Shown one piece after another: positions 6,786 to 10,655 of a DNA stretch of 10,655 nucleotides (positions are counted from its first letter, which is position 1; each line of letters opens with the position of its first letter). The notes under the pieces are model-generated. The model made no database searches. It was not told where the DNA came from and worked only from the letters and a program-made list of their open reading frames with translations. The DNA lies in assembly GCA_046262355.1 (NCBI GenBank), contig JBHEMX010000071.1:1-10655 (forward strand), read 5' to 3'. The translations under genes were made by a program, and so were the position numbers. The stretch is from DATADD01 sp046262355. GTDB lineage: Bacteria > Actinomycetota > CADDZG01 > WHSQ01.

Positions 6786-7291
6786 ACGAGCCCTTCGCGG
6801 AAGCCCTGGCGCCAGCTCGGGTACCGCAGCGTCCATCCCAGCTCGCGCTTCGCCTGCGCGTTCGACGCGCCGCGGAGCTCGGTCATCATCGTGGCCGCGA
6901 GCTCCCCGCCGAAGAGGCGCCCGACCCACACCGGGACGCGGCGCGGCGCCGGTGCCCCGAGCGCGTCGGCGAGCGCGGGCAGCCAGTCGCGGACCGGCGT
7001 CGGCTCGTCGTCGGTGACGTTGTAAACGCCCGGCGCCCCCCGCTCGACGGCGAGCGCTGTCGCCTCGGCGGCGTCTTCGAGGTGGACGAACGACCACACG
7101 CCCGCGCCGGAGCCGACGATTGGGAAGCGCCGGCGGCGCGCCGCGTTGGCGATCGGGCCGATCTGCGCGAGCGACGAGCCCGGGCTGTAGAACCCGCCGT
7201 AGCGAAGCGCCAGGCCCTCGAACGGTCCGGCCGCCTCGGCGGTGCGATGCCCAATGCCCAGTCGTGGAGATGCGAAACGACAGGCACTCAC
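6782..7291 (-). pseudogene. NAD-dependent epimerase/dehydratase, C-terminal half only
   Basis: The 169-residue frame is the C-terminal part of an extended short-chain dehydrogenase (NAD-dependent epimerase/dehydratase). Family segments in order: FEGLALRYGGFYSPG (24-38), GSGAGVWSFVHLEDAAEAT (60-78), GVYNVTDDEPTPVRDWL (88-104), and the C-terminal GASNAQAKRELGW...W.QGFREGL. The Rossmann half with the GxxGxxG nucleotide motif and the YxxxK catalytic pair is missing; family members are about 300-330 aa, so nearly half is gone. Homology fades before residue 20, near 7235-7265, so the GTG at 7291 is only the first start codon in the open frame and has no ribosome binding site. The missing half is not found elsewhere in the window. 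Without a cofactor site the fragment cannot be an active reductase or epimerase. The stop codon sits in the right arm of a large inverted repeat. Confidence 0.8.
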
Positions 7292-7349
7292 GTTGGACGC
7301 GGCGCCAGGATGGACGAGCGATGCGATTGCTAGCGAGCGATCCTCAGAA

Positions 7350-7358
7350 CCTATAGGA
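7350..7358 (+). repeat. 9-bp direct repeat, copy 1
   Basis: CCTATAGGA, identical to 7561-7569. Extended by four bases the copies are 13 nt with one mismatch. The core CCTATAGG is itself a palindrome. Confidence 0.45.
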
Positions 7359-7518
7359 CCTGGACTCGAAAGACCCGCTCGCCCTCCCGGTCCCCCAGCA
7401 GTGCTTTTCCGGGTGGGAATGGCACGTCAATGTTGCGCCCTTCCTTACCGAGATCAACGTCTACCGCGGCACCGGCCGCGACATGAGCTTCTCTCCCCAG
7501 TTTGCGCTTGAGCCCCCA
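7354..7518 (-). other. Unassigned coding-like fragment
   Basis: A 55-codon minus-strand open stretch, bounded by TGA at 7519-7521 and TAG at 7351-7353, reads AAVDVDLGKEGRNIDVPFPP then GKALLGDREGERVFRVQVL. Its composition looks like a real protein C-terminus, but it has no start codon with a ribosome binding site and I cannot name the family. The opposite strand is also open over much of the same interval (DLDSKDPLALPVPQQCFSGW and onward) with somewhat higher GC at third positions, so even the coding strand is uncertain. It may be a gene remnant on either strand. Confidence 0.3.
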
Positions 7519-7560
7519 TCAGACCAACCGTGCCCTCCCGATCAGGTGGAGTCACTTTCC

Positions 7561-7569
7561 CCTATAGGA
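7561..7569 (+). repeat. 9-bp direct repeat, copy 2
   Basis: CCTATAGGA, the second copy of the repeat at 7350-7358, 211 bp away. The two copies bracket the unassigned fragment. Confidence 0.45.
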
Positions 7570-7584
7570 TCTGTGCGCGGCCAG

Positions 7585-8207
7585 CTATTCGTTGCCCGCG
7601 CGGCATTGGACGGGAGCGAGCGACTCAAGAACTTCGTGCGCGTGACGCATCGACGTCGCTGGGTCTGCGTCCACGGACCCGATTTGAGGATCGAAGTTTA
7701 GGTCGATGAACGTTTCGGTGATGCCCTTGGTCCCCAAGTCGTTCAGGTCGGCGCGTACCTCCTCAAAGGAGCCGACCAGTGGTGTCCGCTCCTCCCCGGT
7801 GCGATCTTGACCACGCCTCGGCAAACGAAGCGCAGCTCGTCAGGGTCGCGTCCGGCGTCCATCGCCGCAGTACGCACGATCGCGATGGATCGGTCGATCC
7901 GGTTGAGATCGGTTCGACTGCTGCTGATCCAGCCGGCAGCAACCCGTCCTGCCCGACGAAGCGCGCCCTCGGCGGTCCCACCCAGCAGCAGCGGTGGATG
8001 CGGCTTCTGAACCGGTCTGGGCTCGACCCGCGACCGCGGAACTCGATAGAAGTCGCCTTCGATTGTCGTTAGGAGTTTGGCCAGCACTATGGGCGCGTAG
8101 TACGGGAGGTTGACGACGGCGACCCCGACCCGAGTCATGATCGAGGGATTCGTGTAGCGGTAGAGGGTGGGCTCGACCTCGGGAACGGCGAGGGAATGGC
8201 GAGATGG
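7585..8207 (-). pseudogene. Luciferase-like (LLM-class) flavin oxidoreductase, disrupted
   Basis: Remains of an LLM-class oxidoreductase, a TIM-barrel family that commonly uses F420 or FMN in actinobacteria. In one minus frame I read VPEVEPTLYRYTNPSI, TRVGVAVVNLPYYAPIVLAK, EGDFYRVPRSRVEPRPVQKP, HPPLLLGGTAEGALRRAGR and DELRFVCRGVVKIAPG. Then, after a shift of frame near 7795-7805 beside a run of C, TPLVGSFEEVRADLNDLGTK and the C-terminus ESLAP. The segments are in family order, but two expected stretches are absent. About 20 residues are missing between TNPSI and TRVGV, and about 60 between LAKLLTTI and EGDFYRVP, which should carry the GGRL...G.GW.. cofactor region. The N-terminus before VPEVEP is also missing; the frame meets a stop at 8208-8210. 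Full-length relatives are about 280-320 aa. Several independent lesions make this a pseudogene rather than a sequencing error. Exact deletion sizes are estimates from memory of the family. Confidence 0.8.
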
Positions 8208-8720
8208 CTAAGGCGTTTCGACTCGTCAAGCGCGGCCCAGGTGATGAGTTACCTGCGGGGCCAACAGGTTGGTTTCGAAGCTCTGCTCGTCGTGCGCCAC
8301 AGCGACCCGCTCAAGGCGGAGCGCTCGTTGAAGCAGGGGACAGGTCTTGGCCCCATGCAGTCTTCACTCACTCGGATGGCGACCGCACCTCCTCCGCCTA
8401 GGCTCCGCATCGTGGGTGCTGCGGAGCCCACCTTGCCTGGCGATCGCAAGTTGTATGCCGGGGCCCGTTTCTGCTCAGTCGTCGCCACCAACTTCGGTTG
8501 AACTCATGGAGACCAACAGCCGAGTTGCCGAAGCAGTAGGACGGATCCAAATTCCTCGCATGCATCGGAGTCGCACTACGGTGCGGTCACAGAGCATCGT
8601 TTTGGTGCGGTGTATGAGGGGTAAGCGTGTCGATCGCGCAAGAATGCTGGCGACTGAGATTAGCCGCCGGCTTGAACCACTAGAGACTTCTCCAGCGTTT
8701 CAACAAGCCGAGACGGCGGA
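8208..8720. other. Gene-free stretch of about 510 bases
   Basis: Short open frames on both strands have no recognisable motifs or good ribosome binding sites. The only structure seen is the hairpin at 8401-8428. The stretch separates the oxidoreductase pseudogene from the CBS gene on the same strand and may hold further unrecognisable remnants. Confidence 0.5.
8401..8428. repeat. Perfect 9-bp hairpin
   Basis: GGCTCCGCA (8401-8409) and TGCGGAGCC (8420-8428) pair exactly around a 10-nt loop. No T-run follows on either strand. It lies about 290 bp downstream of the CBS gene stop, so a role in ending that transcript is possible but unsupported. Confidence 0.5.
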
Positions 8721-9113
8721 TCAGCGAGGACGGCGCCGAACGCGCGCACTGAGGACATCACGCAGGCTCACGATCCCTACCACGCCGGCGCCCTCCGTGA
8801 TCGGGAGGTGCCGAAAGCCGTTAGCAAGCATGATCCCCGCAGCTTCCTCCGTGTCGGTTTCGGGGCTCGAGGTGACCGGATCTCTCGTCATCCAGTCCTT
8901 GACAGGGACCCTGTTGAGGTCGTTTCCGGAGGCCACGGCACGCAGCACGTCACGTTCGGTGATGATGCCGACGAGCCAGGATCCGTTCATCACCAGTGCG
9001 GAGCCAAGCCGACCCTTCGCCATCCCGCGCGCCGCATCCACCACAGAGGTTTCAGACGTCGTCGTGAAGACGTCACCGGTCATGATGTCGCTCAGACTAG
9101 TCACTCTCGTCAC
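8721..9113 (-). CDS. CBS-pair domain protein
   Basis: A 130-aa protein made almost entirely of two CBS domains, which together form a Bateman module that binds adenosyl ligands such as AMP, ATP or SAM. CBS1 spans about residues 7-62 (LSDIMTGDVFTTTSETSVVD ... VGIITERDVLRAV) and CBS2 about 72-126 (VKDWMTRDPVTSSPETDTEE ... VVGIVSLRDVLSARV). Both carry the G-h-x-[ST]-x-x-D ribose-binding motif: GIITERD (49-55) and GIVSLRD (113-119). Length is normal for stand-alone CBS pairs. The start is GTG at 9113, 8 nt after the stop of the upstream 79-aa gene, so the two are probably translated from one mRNA; a second GTG three codons in is an alternative. There is no effector domain, so it would act by binding a partner or as a nucleotide sensor; the partner is unknown. 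Confidence 0.9.
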   Translation of the reverse strand: MTRVTSLSDIMTGDVFTTTSETSVVDAARGMAKGRLGSALVMNGSWLVGIITERDVLRAVASGNDLNRVPVKDWMTRDPVTSSPETDTEEAAGIMLANGFRHLPITEGAGVVGIVSLRDVLSARVRRRPR

Positions 9114-9121
9114 GCCTCGAG

Positions 9122-9361
9122 TCAGCCGCTGCCGCCGACCTCGTCGAACTCATCGGATGCAGGCGCGGCTGTGTCGACCGTGTCCTCGTTGAGCAGTCTC
9201 CAGAGAGAGCCGGCCCACGAGCTGACCTCGGGCCACTGACGCCAAAACAACTGCAGGGTGGGCTCCTCGAGTGAACGAGACGCTTCTTCGGGTGTCACAC
9301 CGGAGGCAATCTCCTCGAGCTCGGAGAAGACGTGAAGGAAGCGATCGGAGATGTCGTCCAT
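9122..9361 (-). CDS. Small acidic protein of unknown function, upstream of CBS gene
   Basis: A 79-aa protein I do not recognise. It begins MDDISDRFLHVFSELEEIAS, continues through a Trp-rich middle (LFWRQWPEVSSWAGSLWRLL, about residues 39-58), and ends in an acidic, probably disordered tail (SDEFDEVGGSG). Third codon positions are strongly GC-rich, as in the intact genes here, which supports real coding. The ATG at 9361 has no clear Shine-Dalgarno, and the frame stays open a little further upstream without a better start. It ends 8 nt before the CBS gene on the same strand, so the pair likely forms an operon. No signal peptide or membrane helix is evident. A role as partner or target of the CBS protein is inference from position only. 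Confidence 0.6.
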   Translation of the reverse strand: MDDISDRFLHVFSELEEIASGVTPEEASRSLEEPTLQLFWRQWPEVSSWAGSLWRLLNEDTVDTAAPASDEFDEVGGSG

Positions 9362-9552
9362 TGGATGCCAAGTGTAACTGAGCAGTCCCGGTGGCGTGCG
9401 GGCGGAGGATTCGAAGCGCTGCTCCTGGCCCCTTCCTTAATCCGGTTCAAACCGAACCCGTCGAGGATTCCGGGGCTGCATCACATACGGGCCCTGTCCG
9501 AGACCGTGGCCGGTCCCGACGTCGTGCTCGTCCGAGTGAGCCCGAGCAACTC

Positions 9553-9816
9553 ATGATGATCTCCGACGCGTGGCCGGGCCTCGAGATCGGCGGCAAACCC
9601 GAGTGCCACATAGTTGCGGTGGGGAGCATGGGCATGTCGCGGCGAGCGTCGGAGGCATGCTCAGTCGAGCCCGCACGGGGCATGTCGCCCGACGAGATGA
9701 CGTGCGCGATCCGCGGCGCACGTCTCGGTGACGTCCTCGAGAGGCTCCGGCCCTCTGCGGACGCCGACGCATCCGTCGCCGCCTACGAGGCGGAGGACTC
9801 CCGGCGCTTATGGTAG
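9553..9816 (+). CDS. Hypothetical protein, weak support
   Basis: An 87-codon plus-strand frame opening MMISDAWPGLEIGGKPECH and ending VAAYEAEDSRRLW. I do not recognise it. The case for coding is that most third codon positions are G or C, while the 160 bases before the ATG in the same frame lose that bias and become Arg-rich. In the other plus frame a coding-like tail (ALSETVAGPDVVLVRVSPSNS) ends at a TGA that overlaps this ATG as ATGA at 9553-9556, the typical layout of coupled genes. That upstream frame has no recognisable start or family either. A 6-bp hairpin (9820-9825 / 9831-9836) follows the stop within 4 nt. Both frames could instead be remnants of a single frameshifted gene. Confidence 0.35.
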   Translation: MMISDAWPGLEIGGKPECHIVAVGSMGMSRRASEACSVEPARGMSPDEMTCAIRGARLGDVLERLRPSADADASVAAYEAEDSRRLW

Positions 9817-10322
9817 ATCCGTCCGAGGCCCGGACGTGAGTGCCGGCACCTCCCTCGATCCCATCGCCCATCTCAAGAGCACCGACGGCAGAGCATGATG
9901 GGCCGGGGCTCTATCCGAGACTGGCGAGCAGCCTTGACAATCGTAGAGACCGGAGTTTCCTCTTGAGTTCCCATCACCACGCCATCGGGCTCATAGGACG
10001 ATGAAGTGATGTCCTGTCGGAATGAGCAATCGGCGCACTAGCCTTCTTGACCCTAAGGCACTGTGGCGGCCGCGCCGGCACGCCTCCAAGGCACCTTTGG
10101 AGTTCGGTGGTTCTGCCTCAGGCGGCGGCTACTCGGGACGGCGTCACTCTGAAGGGGACGTCGAGGAGTCGGTGGCCCGTTTCGCTGTGCAAGCTTTCCG
10201 CATCGACCTCGCCGCAGCGCAATAGACCTCGGGTCCGTTACCGGACTCCGTGATATAGGGAAAGTTGGAAGCACCGTGAAACGCCAGTTCCGGGCGTTGG
10301 TGATGACCAGAAGGGGTGAGCT
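9817..10322. other. Gene-free stretch of about 500 bases
   Basis: I find no recognisable protein. A 67-codon plus-strand frame at 10022-10225 ends in a mildly coding-like stretch (DVEESVARFAVQAFRIDLAA), but its first half is Arg/Ser-rich and it lacks a ribosome binding site. A hairpin GTCCG-TTAC-CGGAC at 10233-10246 is followed by TGATATAGG (10251-10259), which resembles an extended -10 element about 65 nt before the Nudix start; no -35 is seen. Confidence 0.4.
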
Positions 10323-10539
10323 TTGAGCGGCAAGAAGCCCGCCTACGGTGGAGTTGTCATGCATGCCGCAGGGGCGCATCCTGCTGCGAGAGCCATCCGG
10401 TCACTTCGACGGCTACGTCTGGAGGTTGCCCAAAGGACGCCCCGATGGCGGAGAGACACCGGAGGAGACAACGCTACGCGAGACTTGCGGGGAAACCGGC
10501 GTGCCGGCCGCGGCCATCGGGCGGATCCCGCTGGACTGA
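10323..10539 (+). pseudogene. Nudix hydrolase, frameshifted and truncated
   Basis: The gene starts at TTG 10323 after AGAAGGGG (about 10310-10317) and reads MSGKKPAYGGVVMHAAG, a typical Nudix opening. The family then continues in the next frame: RILLREPSGHFDGYVWRLPK and the Nudix box. The switch falls near 10371-10376 at a run of four G, consistent with one extra base. The Nudix box is G-x5-E-x7-RE-TCGET-GV: the first Glu of the catalytic 'REUxEExGU' pair is Gly (codon GGG), while the second Glu is kept. A stop at 10537-10539 ends the frame at about 69 residues, half of the usual 130-160, and I see no family continuation in the remaining bases. Nudix enzymes cleave nucleoside-diphosphate-linked compounds. 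With a frameshift, a lost metal ligand and a missing C-terminus this copy should be inactive. The frameshift alone could be a sequencing error; the other two lesions argue against that. Confidence 0.75.
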
Positions 10540-10655
10540 CGTGGGCGAGGAAATCATGGTCGACCGGATGATCGATGGACTTTGCGCGTCGCGGAGAGCG
10601 ACGTGAGCTACGCAGGCCCGCCCGGCCCGGCCGTCAGGCTGTCGAGTGGGGCGTC
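10540..10655. other. Right edge, nothing assignable
   Basis: The last 116 bases are open in more than one frame but show no recognisable continuation of the Nudix protein and no clear start of a new gene. Confidence 0.4.

Noticed and set aside
8196..8300. Possible tRNA-like sequence (GATGGCTAAGGCG ... GGTTTCGAA)
   Set aside because: It resembles D-arm and T-arm words, but no anticodon stem or acceptor stem pairs.
8268..9424. Similar 18-nt words GGTTTCGAAGCTCTGCTC (8268 region) and GGATTCGAAGCGCTGCTC (9407 region)
   Set aside because: Three mismatches and no similarity in the flanks; most likely chance in GC-rich sequence.
9934..9962. TTGACA at 9934-9939 as a -35 promoter element
   Set aside because: The hexamer is perfect, but the sequence 17 nt downstream (TTCCTC) is not a -10 element and no clear gene follows.

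Overview
The window is about 10.7 kb of high-GC bacterial DNA. Its gene content fits an actinobacterium-like soil or metagenomic genome: a zinc-ribbon/class III cyclase/AAA/TPR protein, the remains of a luciferase-like (LLM-class, F420-type) oxidoreductase, TlyA and extended-SDR remnants, and GTG and TTG starts. The taxon is an inference. No rRNA, tRNA or marker gene pins it down, and no CRISPR array was seen.

Layout. 1-263: the 5' end of an IS1182-type transposase runs off the left edge on the minus strand, abutting an AlkD-like DNA glycosylase gene (264-806, +) that has lost its N-terminus. 807-1104: nothing recognisable. 1105-4452 (-): one large intact signalling gene. 4453-5128: a decayed tlyA-like rRNA methyltransferase remnant on the plus strand. 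5129-6504 (-): an apparently intact two-gene unit, a dihydrofolate-reductase/RibD-fold protein followed by an alpha/beta hydrolase, with a candidate promoter and a tandem 12-bp repeat upstream. 6696-7291: a large imperfect hairpin at the 3' end of a 5'-truncated NAD-dependent epimerase. 7350-7569: an unassigned segment between 9-bp direct repeats. 7585-8207 (-): a luciferase-like oxidoreductase pseudogene with apparent internal deletions and a frameshift. 8208-8720: no gene seen, one perfect 9-bp hairpin. 8721-9361 (-): a two-gene unit of an unknown 79-aa protein and a CBS-pair protein. 9553-9816 (+): a weakly supported hypothetical ORF. 10323-10539 (+): a frameshifted Nudix gene.

The genes do not form one pathway. 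The clearest regional theme is decay: a partial IS copy plus at least five truncated or disrupted genes lie between a few intact islands. I do not see a convincing new multi-gene system. The best leads are the cyclase with an altered purine-selecting residue, the reductase/hydrolase pair with a possible operator, and the unknown 79-aa protein paired with a CBS protein.
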